Shown here one piece after another: positions 25,570 through 34,208 of a stretch of 64,000 bases of DNA. This stretch comes from Tabrizicola piscis (GTDB lineage: Bacteria; Pseudomonadota; Alphaproteobacteria; Rhodobacterales; Rhodobacteraceae), in contig NZ_CP034328.1 of NCBI RefSeq assembly GCF_003940805.1, positions 2,090,001 to 2,154,000 of the forward strand, read 5' to 3'. Positions within the stretch are counted from its first letter, which is position 1. Each line of letters starts with the position of its first letter. The position numbers and the translations under genes were made by a program. Under the pieces are notes generated by a model that saw only the letters and a program-made list of their open reading frames with translations, made no database searches and was not told the origin of the DNA.

Positions 25570-26328
25570 TCAGCGAAAAGACGCCAGAAGATCGGCGCCC
25601 TCACGCAGAACGGCGTTGGCCAGCGGGGTATAGCTTTCACGATCGCCATCATGCGCGGGGCCTGCGTGGATGACGAAGGGTGCCAGTAACCGAAAGGCGG
25701 CACGGCCACCCTTGCGCGCCTGCAGGATGATGCGCAGCGCGGGGCGGCCTTCCCGCGCCGCAAGCGGCAGGACGGCCACCGAGCCCAGCTTCGTGCCCAT
25801 GGCCGACAGAATCTGCGGCAACCCGTCGGCACCGCAGATCATCGTCAGCCACCCCCCCGGGCGCAGGCGGCGGCTGGCGGCGCTGACCCAATCCGATAGG
25901 GGCGTTGCCACCTGCATGGCCCGCGCCCGACCCGGGATGGGCGATGGCGAGCCTCCGGTCGCGTAGTAGGGCGGGTTCGCAATGACATGGTCGAAATCGC
26001 GCCTCAGGGCCGTGGGCATCCGGGCAAGGTCGCCGTCATGCACCTCAAGCGCAAGTTCGTTGCGGTCGGCGTTCTGGCGGGCCAGTGCGGCATAGTCTGG
26101 CTGAATCTCCAGCCCCGCAAGGTGAAGACCGGGCACCCGCCGGCCAAGGCAAAGGGCTGCTGCCCCCGCCCCGCAGCCAAGGTCAAGCACACTGTCGCCG
26201 GATTGGGCCGGGCAGGCGGCGGCCAGCAGGACCGGATCGGTCGCCGCGCGGTAGCCTTTCAGCGGCTGGAGCAGGCGCAGGCCACCGCATAACAACTTGT
26301 CATCCGATAGCTCATGCGCCGCAAACAT
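25570..26328 (-). CDS. tRNA1(Val) adenine-N6 methyltransferase-like protein
   Basis: The 252-aa protein has a class I SAM-binding core (VLDLGCGAGAAALCLGRR, acidic LEIQPDYAALARQNADRN) and the N6-adenine methyltransferase signature NPPYYATGG. The N-terminus LLQPLKGYRAATDPVLLAAA matches the TrmN6/YfiC group, which modifies A37 of tRNA1(Val). A different nucleic-acid target is possible. Its start overlaps the stop of the DUF2007 gene in a TGATG, so the two are coupled. Confidence 0.85.
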   Translation of the reverse strand: MFAAHELSDDKLLCGGLRLLQPLKGYRAATDPVLLAAACPAQSGDSVLDLGCGAGAAALCLGRRVPGLHLAGLEIQPDYAALARQNADRNELALEVHDGDLARMPTALRRDFDHVIANPPYYATGGSPSPIPGRARAMQVATPLSDWVSAASRRLRPGGWLTMICGADGLPQILSAMGTKLGSVAVLPLAAREGRPALRIILQARKGGRAAFRLLAPFVIHAGPAHDGDRESYTPLANAVLREGADLLASFR

Positions 26329-26543
26329 CAGGCGCTGGTCGCGATGTCATTGTCGCGCAGGACTGCTGTGGCGCGGAAATGGTCACGGTCCGCGACCATC
26401 AGTCGCTGAGGCAGAATTCCAAGGCTTCCGTCGAGGATGCTCATGTGGACGTCCAGCGGAAAGGTGGCTATACCCTCGCCTTCCAGAAGGTGCGTGGCGA
26501 AGGCGATCATCGTAGGGTCCGTCGTGCGTAGAATTTCCTTCAT
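26328..26543 (-). CDS. DUF2007 domain protein
   Basis: The 71-aa protein MKEILRTTDPTMIAFATHLLEGEGI with FPLDVHMSILDGS and LPQRLMVADRDHFRA is typical of DUF2007 (a ferredoxin-like signal-transducing-type fold). Function is unknown. It is the first gene of a two-gene unit with the tRNA methyltransferase and is divergent from the prenyl synthase gene, 54 bases away. Confidence 0.85.
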   Translation of the reverse strand: MKEILRTTDPTMIAFATHLLEGEGIATFPLDVHMSILDGSLGILPQRLMVADRDHFRATAVLRDNDIATSA

Positions 26544-26597
26544 GGAACGGAGTTAACCCCGCCCTTGCGGTTGGGGCAAGAGCGGCGAAGGGCGGGT

Positions 26598-27605
26598 ATG
26601 GACGGGTCAGGCGAAGCAAAGGCAAAACCGCCGCAGGACCGGCTGGCCGACTGGCTGGCCGAAGACATGGCGGCCGTGAACCGGCTGATCCGGGAACGAA
26701 TGGCCTCGGAACACGCGCCTCGCATCCCCGAGGTCACCGCCCATCTGGTCGAGGCCGGGGGCAAACGACTGCGGCCGATGCTGACCTTGGCGGCTGCGCG
26801 GATGCTGGGCTACGCGGGGACCGACCACCAGAAGCTGGCAGCCACCGTGGAGTTCATTCACACCGCGACGCTGCTGCACGATGACGTGGTGGATGAAAGC
26901 CAACGCCGGCGCGGGCGACCCACGGCCAATCTTCTGTGGGACAACAAGTCTTCGGTTCTGGTCGGGGACTACCTGTTTTCCCGCAGCTTTCAGCTTATGG
27001 TGGAAACCGGAAATCTGCAGGTGCTGGACATTCTTGCCAATGCCAGCGCCACGATTGCCGAGGGTGAGGTGTTGCAGCTGACCGCAGCACAGGACCTGCG
27101 GACGGATGAGCGGATCTATCTGCAGGTCGTGCGCGGCAAGACGGCGGCCCTGTTCTCGGCTGCGACCGAAGTGGGCGGCGTGATCGCTGACGCGTCTGAG
27201 GCACAGGTGCGCGCGCTGTTCGACTATGGGGATGCTCTGGGGATTGCCTTCCAGATTGTCGACGACGTTCTGGATTACGGCGGGACGGCGGCAGTCATTG
27301 GCAAGAATACCGGTGACGATTTCCGCGAACGCAAGCTGACGTTGCCCGTGATCCGTGCCGTGGCTGCCGCCTCGGCTGACGAGCGGGCCTTCTGGGTCCG
27401 GGTGATCGAAAAAGGTGACCAGCGCGAGGGTGACCTTGAAGAAGCGCTGGCGATTCTGCGCCGCCACGGGGCGATCGAAGCCGCCCGTGACGAGGCGGTG
27501 GCCTGGGCAGCGCGCGCCAAGGCAGCACTAGACAACCTCCCGGCGAGTGACCTGCGCGATATGCTATCTGAACTTGCGGATTTCGTCGTCGAACGGGTTT
27601 CGTGA
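26598..27605 (+). CDS. ispB: Long-chain all-trans polyprenyl diphosphate synthase (ubiquinone side chain)
   Basis: The start is the ATG at 26598 behind AAGGGCGGG; 335 aa. First Asp-rich motif LLHDDVVDESQRRRG (no two-residue insertion, as in long-chain synthases), GGKRLRPML, and the second motif QIVDDVLDYGG. Relatives in this family make the decaprenyl tail of ubiquinone-10, so this is probably a decaprenyl diphosphate synthase; exact chain length is not readable. IspA-derived farnesyl diphosphate would be its primer. It is divergent from the DUF2007 gene. Confidence 0.93.
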   Translation: MDGSGEAKAKPPQDRLADWLAEDMAAVNRLIRERMASEHAPRIPEVTAHLVEAGGKRLRPMLTLAAARMLGYAGTDHQKLAATVEFIHTATLLHDDVVDESQRRRGRPTANLLWDNKSSVLVGDYLFSRSFQLMVETGNLQVLDILANASATIAEGEVLQLTAAQDLRTDERIYLQVVRGKTAALFSAATEVGGVIADASEAQVRALFDYGDALGIAFQIVDDVLDYGGTAAVIGKNTGDDFRERKLTLPVIRAVAAASADERAFWVRVIEKGDQREGDLEEALAILRRHGAIEAARDEAVAWAARAKAALDNLPASDLRDMLSELADFVVERVS

Positions 27606-27884
27606 ACAGATTCAACGCAGCTGAATCGTGAAATGACCGAAATCGGATCACTTTTTAGCCAAAGTCTATGTGTAGATTTTTAGACAGGATCGATGTTTTA
27701 TTGCCGTCCGGGGTGCTGTTGCAAATCAGGTGATCCGGGACGGGAATTGTGGATGGATACCGGAGCATCGGGCTTTTGCCGCAAGCAAAGTCCCAATAGC
27801 CTGGAGGTGGAGCTTCCAGGTTTTCGTGGTGGTGTGTGATTCGTAGTAAACCCTGCGCGTGAGGCAGGGAGGGAGTGTAGCAGA
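27606..27884 (+). promoter_or_regulatory. AT-rich 279-base leader before the FHA/PP2C/GTPase cluster, with two hairpins
   Basis: This gap is more AT-rich than its surroundings. CCTGGA (27800-27805) pairs with TCCAGG (27815-27820) and is followed by TTTT, looking like a small terminator or attenuator. CCCTGC (27851-27856) pairs with GCAGGG (27864-27869), directly next to the ribosome-site-like GGGAGG, so it could hide that site. No open frame here looks real. Confidence 0.5.
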
Positions 27885-28709
27885 ATGAGCTTTTTCGACT
27901 GGCTCTTGCGCCGAAAGCCAAAAGGTCGTCCGCGGAACGCGCAGTTCCGTGGGTCCGAGTCCGAGCAGATCATGGCAACAAAGGCGGCCATCGAAACGGT
28001 GGCAGTTGGTGACGGTCCGGCTGCCGGGCGGTTCCCGAAACTCACCGACAGTGCCCCCGAGGTGCTGACCCAGACGCCGACCAGCGCGGTCGTGGCCAAG
28101 GATGGGCCAGTGCCCGCCGTGAATATCTGGGACATGGAGGCAGAGCCTGAGGCCGCCCCAGCCCCCATACAGCGTGGCGCAGGAATTGAAGGCAGCCCGC
28201 GCAGGCGCCCGACCCGGACCAAGACGCGCGTTCTGGGCTTCGAGCCGCAACCCGCGTCAGTCGTGCCGCTGTTCGACGAAGGCCGGATGGAAGAAGAAGG
28301 CCAACCGGGAAGCAAGGCCAACATGGTCATGTTCCCGACGGGCTGGCTGATCATCAAGGCCGGCGCCGGGCGCGGGGCGGTGTTTCCGCTTGCGCAAGGC
28401 GTGTCGCAGATTGGCCGCGGGACGGACCAGACGGTTGCGCTGGATTTTGGCGACATGGCGATTTCGCGGCAGAACCATGCGGCGATCGCCTATGACGCGG
28501 CGACGCATCAGTTTCACGTCGGCCATGGCGGCAAGTCGAACCTTGTCCGGCTGAACGGCAAGCCCCTCTTGTCGACCGAACCCCTGGTCGACGGTGACGA
28601 GATCCAGATTGGCGAGACGACGCTTTTGCTGAAGGTGCTCTGCACGCCCGCGTTCAACTGGTCGGCGGCCGAGGCCGGGGGAGACGGGCATGATATGGCG
28701 ATCGCGTGA
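27885..28709 (+). CDS. FHA-domain protein
   Basis: The 274-aa protein has a basic N-terminus (FFDWLLRRKPKGRPRNA), a disordered linker to about residue 145, and a C-terminal forkhead-associated domain (about 150-258). The FHA signature is seen as IGRG at 176-179, SRQN-H at 194-198 and GKSNLVRLNGKPL. FHA domains bind phosphothreonine peptides; the extra residue in SRQNHA versus the usual SRxHA is notable. It heads the seven-gene cluster and overlaps the PP2C gene by 20 bases, suggesting coordinated synthesis. Its phosphopartner and kinase are unknown. Confidence 0.88.
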   Translation: MSFFDWLLRRKPKGRPRNAQFRGSESEQIMATKAAIETVAVGDGPAAGRFPKLTDSAPEVLTQTPTSAVVAKDGPVPAVNIWDMEAEPEAAPAPIQRGAGIEGSPRRRPTRTKTRVLGFEPQPASVVPLFDEGRMEEEGQPGSKANMVMFPTGWLIIKAGAGRGAVFPLAQGVSQIGRGTDQTVALDFGDMAISRQNHAAIAYDAATHQFHVGHGGKSNLVRLNGKPLLSTEPLVDGDEIQIGETTLLLKVLCTPAFNWSAAEAGGDGHDMAIA

Positions 28710-29742
28710 GCCGCGCTATGACGTGGCTTCCGGCATAAGCCAGGGCGCGCGCGACTATCAGGAAGACGCGATCACTGCCGATTTCCCGGTTGGCTCGGAG
28801 GCGGGCTTTGTGGTGCTGGCCGATGGCATGGGTGGCCATGCGGCGGGCGACGTGGCCTCGAAGATCGTGCTGACCGAGGTTTATTCGGAACTGAAGTTCC
28901 ACTTCGCCGATGTTCAGGCGTTCGAATCCCGCGCGCCGGAAATCCTGCGCGGGGTGGCAGAACTGGCCAATGACACGCTGCGCCAGCACACGCGCACCCA
29001 CCCGGAGACGGACGGGATGGGGGCCACGCTGGTGGTGCCCGCGCTGGTGGAGAACCGGCTGTGGTGGATATCGGTCGGCGATTCGCCACTGTTTCTGTTC
29101 CGCAATGGCAAGCTGAGCCAGCTGAACGAGGACCATTCGATGGCGCCGCAGATCGACTTCATGGTGAAGTCGGGCCTGATGGATGCCGAGGTTGCGGCGA
29201 ACCACCCGGACCGCAACTGCCTGATCTCGGTCCTGATGGGCACGCGGATCCCGAAGGTGGACTGCCCGGTCAAGCCGGTGGAGCTGCAGGCGGGCGACAT
29301 CGTGATCTGCGCCTCGGACGGGTTGCAGTTCCTGACCAACGCGCAGATCGAAAAGCTGGTGGGCAAATACAGCAAGAAACGCTCGACCGAGATTGCCGAG
29401 CGTCTGCTCGAAGAACTGACCCGGCTGGACGATCCTGACCAGGACAACATCAGCTTCACCATCATCAAGGTCAACGACGCCAGCGTCCGTCCCCGCGAAA
29501 TGCGCCCCGCCCGACCCGCAATGACCGTCACCAGACCCAAACGCTTGACGACCGTCGTCGCCGAGCCGATGCTGATGGCGACAAATGCGCCCCCGGTGCA
29601 GCCGGTCAACCTGACCCCGGCACCGGAGGATCATGCTGCTGCGGCACCAGTGCCACCGCAGCGCCCGCGCGTCGTGGAAGTGAAGATGGACGATCTGTCC
29701 GATATGCGCATGCGGCCGCGCCGCGTGATCGTCGTGAAGTGA
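28690..29742 (+). CDS. PP2C-family Ser/Thr protein phosphatase
   Basis: The 350-aa protein has the metal-dependent phosphatase motifs in order: SQGARDYQEDA (about 17-27), VVLADGMGGHAAGD (about 41-54), GATLVVP, WISVGDSPLFL, IVICASDGLQFL and DPDQDNISF. The metal-binding Asp residues are all present, so it should be active. The C-terminal 80 residues are Pro-rich and end in a basic tail (MRMRPRRVIVVK). It would oppose a Ser/Thr kinase, but none is in the window. It overlaps the FHA gene and is followed 18 bases on by a GTPase gene. Confidence 0.92.
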   Translation: MIWRSREPRYDVASGISQGARDYQEDAITADFPVGSEAGFVVLADGMGGHAAGDVASKIVLTEVYSELKFHFADVQAFESRAPEILRGVAELANDTLRQHTRTHPETDGMGATLVVPALVENRLWWISVGDSPLFLFRNGKLSQLNEDHSMAPQIDFMVKSGLMDAEVAANHPDRNCLISVLMGTRIPKVDCPVKPVELQAGDIVICASDGLQFLTNAQIEKLVGKYSKKRSTEIAERLLEELTRLDDPDQDNISFTIIKVNDASVRPREMRPARPAMTVTRPKRLTTVVAEPMLMATNAPPVQPVNLTPAPEDHAAAAPVPPQRPRVVEVKMDDLSDMRMRPRRVIVVK

Positions 29743-29760
29743 GGCGTCTAGAAGTGAGCA

Positions 29761-31971
29761 ATGGCTGACGAAACCGGCGAAATGACGGTTGCCCAACGGC
29801 TTGGTCACCTTTTGGACCGAGGACTTCTGCCTGCCGGCGGGCCGGCCGAGGCTGCCGAGCGCCTGATCGAGCGACTGGAACGTCCTGCCCGGATCGCTCT
29901 GCTGGGGCTGCCCGGGTCGGGAAAGTCGGCCATTCTGAACCTTCTCGCAGGGACCATGGTCGTTCCAGAAATGCTGCGGCTGCCGACCGTCATCGTGCAG
30001 CACGGGGCCGACGCGCGGATGCTGTGCACGCTTGCTGACGGCCGGACCGAAACTGTGCCGGGCAGCGATCTGTCCAAGGTGATGGCTCTGAACCCGGCCC
30101 TGGTGACGCTGGAGATGGATCTGGCGGCGCTGAAGGTGATCAGTCTGCTGGAAGTGTCGGCGGGGCCGATGGAGGCCGAACAGCGCCGTGCGGCCATCTG
30201 GGCCAGCAAGCGGGCTGATATTGTGATCTGGTGCACGACATCCTACCTGCCGAAAGAACAGATGGTCTGGGAAGGCATGCCGGATTCCGTCAAGGATAAC
30301 GGCTTTCTGTTCCTGACCAAGGTTGACCTGCTTGGCAGCCGGGAAGCCGCGGCAGGGATGCTGGAACGGGTTGAACTGCGCGCGGGTGAAGAATTCCGGC
30401 AGGTGCTCTCGATCTCGGCCAAACAGGCGCGGTCGGCATTGCAGGCCGCTGGGGGTCTGGACCGCGACATGTTCCGCGACAGCGGGGCTGCGGCGGTGAT
30501 CAGCACGATCAAGACGCGGGTGCAGATGGCCCGACGCGCCGACACGGACATGGCGGAACTGCTTCTGGCGCGCCATGTCGAGGCAAGCTCGATCGTCGCG
30601 AAGCGCTTTGCCGACCCGGAGCCTGACGAGACCAACGCACCAACATGGACCCCGCCACCCGAAGAGGCGCCAGCGCCCCGTGTCGCGGATCTGCCAGAGC
30701 CCGAGCCAGAGCTGCCGGACATGGTGGCCGAGATGATGGTACAGGATGCGGCGGCGTCGGAAGCCGAGCTTGAGCCGGAGCCCGTACCGGCAGCAGAGCC
30801 AGAGCCAGAACCAGAACCAGAGCTTGAACCCCAGCTGGAAACTGCGCCAGAGCCGGTTGCCAAAATTGACCGTCGGGTCAAGCCTGAGGTTGTCGATGAA
30901 TCCGTGAAAGCCGCGGAACCGGTGGTATCGCTTGGCGGCAAGCGGTTTTCGGATCGGATCAAGCAGCTTCCTTTGCCAGAGGATGCACCCGCAAACGAGA
31001 AGGTTCCGCTGCGCACGACCTGGAAGTCGCGGAATGACCCTGCCAGTGCCAAACCGAAATCGGCTGCCGAATCGGCCCCGCCAACGCCACCCGTATCCGT
31101 GGCGAAGCCAGCGGTGGAAACGGAGAATGCCGGAACCGGGCCGGATGATGCGGTGATTGCCGCGATGCTGGCGGCCGCCGCTGCGCCGTCCCAGACGCGC
31201 GTGGCGCGTGAGCGGCCTGCCCGTGACAGCGTTGCCGCAAAAGCACCTGTTGCCGCCCCAGCCCCGGCGGAACGATCCGCGGGTCCGCAATTGTTCGGGG
31301 CACGCAAGCCTGCGGCCGAGGCTCCGGTCGATCTGTCTGCCCTGCGCGAACGCGGCGACGGTGCCCCGGTCGCTGAAACAGACGCGCCTCCATCCGAAAC
31401 TCCAGCCCGTCAGCCGCGCGTGGCCGAGCCGGTCGTCCGGATCCGCGCCACCCCCGGCGTGCGGTCGCCCGCCGTGCAGCCCGCCGAACCTGCCGAGCCG
31501 ATGCCTGCGCCCCGGGTTGCCGTGCTTCGTGACCGTAGGCCAGATCCCAGCCCCGAACGGACCGAGCGGCGAGAGCGCCCCCGCATTGCGGCGCGCGTGG
31601 CGTCAGCCCCGGTTGCGCCCCTTGCTGCGGCCGCCGTGGCCGGGCCGATCCCGGCAAGCGAGCAAAGCCTGCTGGATCAGGCGATCGACCTTATCATCAG
31701 CCGGTCGGCTGCCTTGACCGAGATGCTCGACCCCGATGAAAAGCGGCCGATCGACATGATTCTTGAACACGGGCGCGAAACGACGGAACAGGTCATCGAC
31801 CTTTTGTCGCGCGGCGGTTCGGCGGCGTTGCGGCGAATCAACGGCGATCTGGGCGAGGTGCTTGATCTGATCATGCTGATGCAGCTGGAAAAAGGGCATG
31901 CGCCCGCTGACGACACGGTAACGCTACTGCTGCAAATTCGTCGTGATCTGGAAACATTGCGCGCGGCTTGA
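29761..31971 (+). CDS. P-loop GTPase-like protein with long Pro/Glu/Ala-rich linker
   Basis: The 736-aa protein starts with a G domain: Walker A GLPGSGKS at about 49-56 followed by AILNLLAG, and a G4-like FLFLTKVD. The usual DxxG switch is not obvious; ISLLEVSAG occupies its place. From about residue 285 to 620 the chain is low-complexity, first Glu/Pro repeats (PEPEPEPELEPQLE) then Pro/Ala/Arg-rich, probably disordered. The last 110 residues are helical (LLDQAIDLIISRSAALTEML, RINGDLGEVLDLIMLMQLEK). No exact family is recognised; relation to the dynamin-like neighbours is inferred from position and the P-loop. Confidence 0.75.
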   Translation: MADETGEMTVAQRLGHLLDRGLLPAGGPAEAAERLIERLERPARIALLGLPGSGKSAILNLLAGTMVVPEMLRLPTVIVQHGADARMLCTLADGRTETVPGSDLSKVMALNPALVTLEMDLAALKVISLLEVSAGPMEAEQRRAAIWASKRADIVIWCTTSYLPKEQMVWEGMPDSVKDNGFLFLTKVDLLGSREAAAGMLERVELRAGEEFRQVLSISAKQARSALQAAGGLDRDMFRDSGAAAVISTIKTRVQMARRADTDMAELLLARHVEASSIVAKRFADPEPDETNAPTWTPPPEEAPAPRVADLPEPEPELPDMVAEMMVQDAAASEAELEPEPVPAAEPEPEPEPELEPQLETAPEPVAKIDRRVKPEVVDESVKAAEPVVSLGGKRFSDRIKQLPLPEDAPANEKVPLRTTWKSRNDPASAKPKSAAESAPPTPPVSVAKPAVETENAGTGPDDAVIAAMLAAAAAPSQTRVARERPARDSVAAKAPVAAPAPAERSAGPQLFGARKPAAEAPVDLSALRERGDGAPVAETDAPPSETPARQPRVAEPVVRIRATPGVRSPAVQPAEPAEPMPAPRVAVLRDRRPDPSPERTERRERPRIAARVASAPVAPLAAAAVAGPIPASEQSLLDQAIDLIISRSAALTEMLDPDEKRPIDMILEHGRETTEQVIDLLSRGGSAALRRINGDLGEVLDLIMLMQLEKGHAPADDTVTLLLQIRRDLETLRAA

Positions 31972-32105
31972 TAGCATTACAAGCCGAAGAATCGACAGAA
32001 ACCTGCCCAATTCGGACCACTTTCCCAACTTATGTCATGATTGCGGGGACTTGCGCCGTTCTGTGTGCCATATAAGTGGTTTGGGGCGGAAGTTGTGAGG
32101 ATATC

Positions 32106-34178
32106 ATGGGACTTGGCGCCATAGTTCAGGACGATGAACCGGCTCTTGAGGCAGCTGTGCCTGCCGGAGTCGCGCCGGACGTTGCGCTGAAGCGCAGCTT
32201 TCCGGGCCTTGGCCGCATTGCTGAAGCAAATCAGCAATTTGAAGATGTTTTGCGCGATTTCGTGACGATGGCGGATGCCGACACCTCGAAGAAGGTGACG
32301 CGGATCCTGCAACAGGTGCGTGAGGTTGAACCCTCGGTCACGGTGATCGGGCAGATCAAGGCGGGCAAGACCTCGCTGATCAACGCCATGATCGGAGAGC
32401 CGGGGCTGCTGCCGACGGACGTGAACCCATGGACGTCAGTGGTGACGTCGCTGCACATCAACACCCCCAGCCCGGAACTGAACGTCAAGGCGAAGTTCAA
32501 GTTCTTCGACGGCGCGGAATGGGACAAGCTGGTGTCGAACGGCGGCCGGATCGGCCAGCTGGCGGCCCGCGCTGGCGCTGATGACGAGCTTGAAAAGCTG
32601 CGGCTGCAGGTCGTGGCGATGCGCGAAAAGGCGCAGGCCCGGCTTGGCCGCAAGTTCGAGATGCTGCTGGGCACCGAACACCGCTATGGCGCGGTCGATG
32701 ACGCGCTGCTGCGCCGCTATGTCTGCGTGGGCGATGAAGAGCTTGGCAGCGCCGACCAGGGCCGTTTCACCGACATCACCAAATCCGCCGACCTTTACAT
32801 TGAGCGGGAGGACATTCCCGTCCTGCTATGTGTGCGCGACACGCCCGGCGTGAACGACACATTCATGATGCGCGAACAGATCACGATCAACGCCGTGCGC
32901 GACAGCCGGTCTTGTATCGTTGTCCTGTCGGCTCATCAGGCGCTGACGACGATGGACATGGCGCTGATCCGCCTGATCGCGCATCGCCAGTCGCGTGAGA
33001 TCATCATTTTCGTCAACCGGATCGACGAACTGCCCGACCCGGGGGCGCAAGTCCCCGAAATCCACAAGTCGATTCTGGAAACGCTGGAAAAGAACAACGC
33101 GCCGCAGGATATCGACATCATCTACGGCTCGGCCCATTGGGCGAACGCCGTGCTGCTGGGCCAGATCGACGAGATGACCGACGACTCGACCGAGTCGGCG
33201 ATCAACTGGACCCGCGCCGCCTTTGCCGACAAGATGAACGACTGGACGGCGGAACAGCTGGTCTGGCACGCGTCCGGGGTGCCGGCGCTGCTGGATGCGC
33301 TGGGCCAGCGGATGTACGAAGGCCCGGTGCATGAGGCGCTGCAGAAATCCGCGCGGCAGGCGCTGAACCTGGCGCAGTCGCTGGACGTCGTCGATCAGGT
33401 CCGCATCCTGGAATCCGATGGCCAGCTGAACCGGACGATGACGCCCCAGCAATTGGACGCAGAACTGCGCCATATCGAGGCGGCTGCCGAAGAAAAGCTG
33501 ACGCATCTGACCAACAACGTCTGCAAGGATTTCACCAACCGCATCGACCAAAGCTATGAGCGGTTTCTGGAGCGCGCGACCAACAGCCTGATCGAACATC
33601 TGCAGGCCAATGGTGAGGATGCGACCTGGCATTACAGCCCCTTGGGTCTGCGGATGCTGCTGTCGTCCAGCTATCAGGTTGTGCTGAAGAAGATGCACGC
33701 CATCGCGTCCGAGGTGAACAACGAAACCGCCGTCAAGATTGCCGACCTTTACGGCAAGACCTTCTCGATCACCGTGGAAGGCTTCAAGATCGAGACGCCG
33801 GTCGTGTCCTACATTCCGCCGCCGATCAACCTTGGCCAGACGATTGCGCTGGACCTTCAGGTCAGCTGGTGGAAGGGCTGGTGGCAGCGCCGTCGCGGCT
33901 ACAAGGCCTTTGCGCAGGACTTCTACAACCTGATCCGGGCCGAGACTGACCCGATCATCAATGACCTGAAAACCATCCAGATCGGCCTGTTCCGGGAACG
34001 CACCCAGACCACGCTGCGCGACTTCCTGCAGGAACAGCGCGAATTGCTGATGAGCGCGCTGGCCAGCTCGGAAATCTCGATGGACGAAATGAAAGAACTG
34101 TTCGGCGTGAATGCCTGGGAAGACCGGCAGGAATGCCTGGCGTCGATCATGGACGAACTTGGCATCTACGCCGAGTAA
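32106..34178 (+). CDS. Dynamin-like GTPase with Trp-rich putative membrane-binding segment
   Basis: From the ATG at 32106 (after GAGGATATC) the protein has 690 aa. The G domain is well formed: G1 GQIKAGKT at 82-89, G2 Thr in NPWTSVVTS, G3 DTPGVND from about 245 and G4 NRID from about 304. Long helical segments follow, as in bacterial dynamin-like proteins. At about 587-596 the sequence SWWKGWWQRRR combines Trp and Arg in a way expected of a membrane-inserting paddle. The C-terminus is helical (FLQEQRELLMSALASSEIS). Likely role: nucleotide-driven membrane binding or remodelling, substrate membrane unknown. Confidence 0.85.
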   Translation: MGLGAIVQDDEPALEAAVPAGVAPDVALKRSFPGLGRIAEANQQFEDVLRDFVTMADADTSKKVTRILQQVREVEPSVTVIGQIKAGKTSLINAMIGEPGLLPTDVNPWTSVVTSLHINTPSPELNVKAKFKFFDGAEWDKLVSNGGRIGQLAARAGADDELEKLRLQVVAMREKAQARLGRKFEMLLGTEHRYGAVDDALLRRYVCVGDEELGSADQGRFTDITKSADLYIEREDIPVLLCVRDTPGVNDTFMMREQITINAVRDSRSCIVVLSAHQALTTMDMALIRLIAHRQSREIIIFVNRIDELPDPGAQVPEIHKSILETLEKNNAPQDIDIIYGSAHWANAVLLGQIDEMTDDSTESAINWTRAAFADKMNDWTAEQLVWHASGVPALLDALGQRMYEGPVHEALQKSARQALNLAQSLDVVDQVRILESDGQLNRTMTPQQLDAELRHIEAAAEEKLTHLTNNVCKDFTNRIDQSYERFLERATNSLIEHLQANGEDATWHYSPLGLRMLLSSSYQVVLKKMHAIASEVNNETAVKIADLYGKTFSITVEGFKIETPVVSYIPPPINLGQTIALDLQVSWWKGWWQRRRGYKAFAQDFYNLIRAETDPIINDLKTIQIGLFRERTQTTLRDFLQEQRELLMSALASSEISMDEMKELFGVNAWEDRQECLASIMDELGIYAE

Positions 34179-34208
34179 GCCCTGGCCGCGCAGGAAAGGA
34201 CGATACGA

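Noticed and set aside
27655..27921. Minus-strand frame of 88 codons before the FHA gene
   Set aside because: Overlaps the leader and the FHA start, has no ribosome site and no coding pattern.
27885..29742. Type VI secretion accessory (TagH-like FHA with TagF/PppA-type phosphatase)
   Set aside because: No tss, hcp, vgrG or clpV genes occur anywhere nearby, and the GTPases do not belong to that system.
28654..31290. Open frame of 878 codons antisense to the PP2C and GTPase genes
   Set aside because: His/Arg/Gly-rich translation with no domain and no start signal; it mirrors the GC-rich codon pattern of real genes on the other strand.
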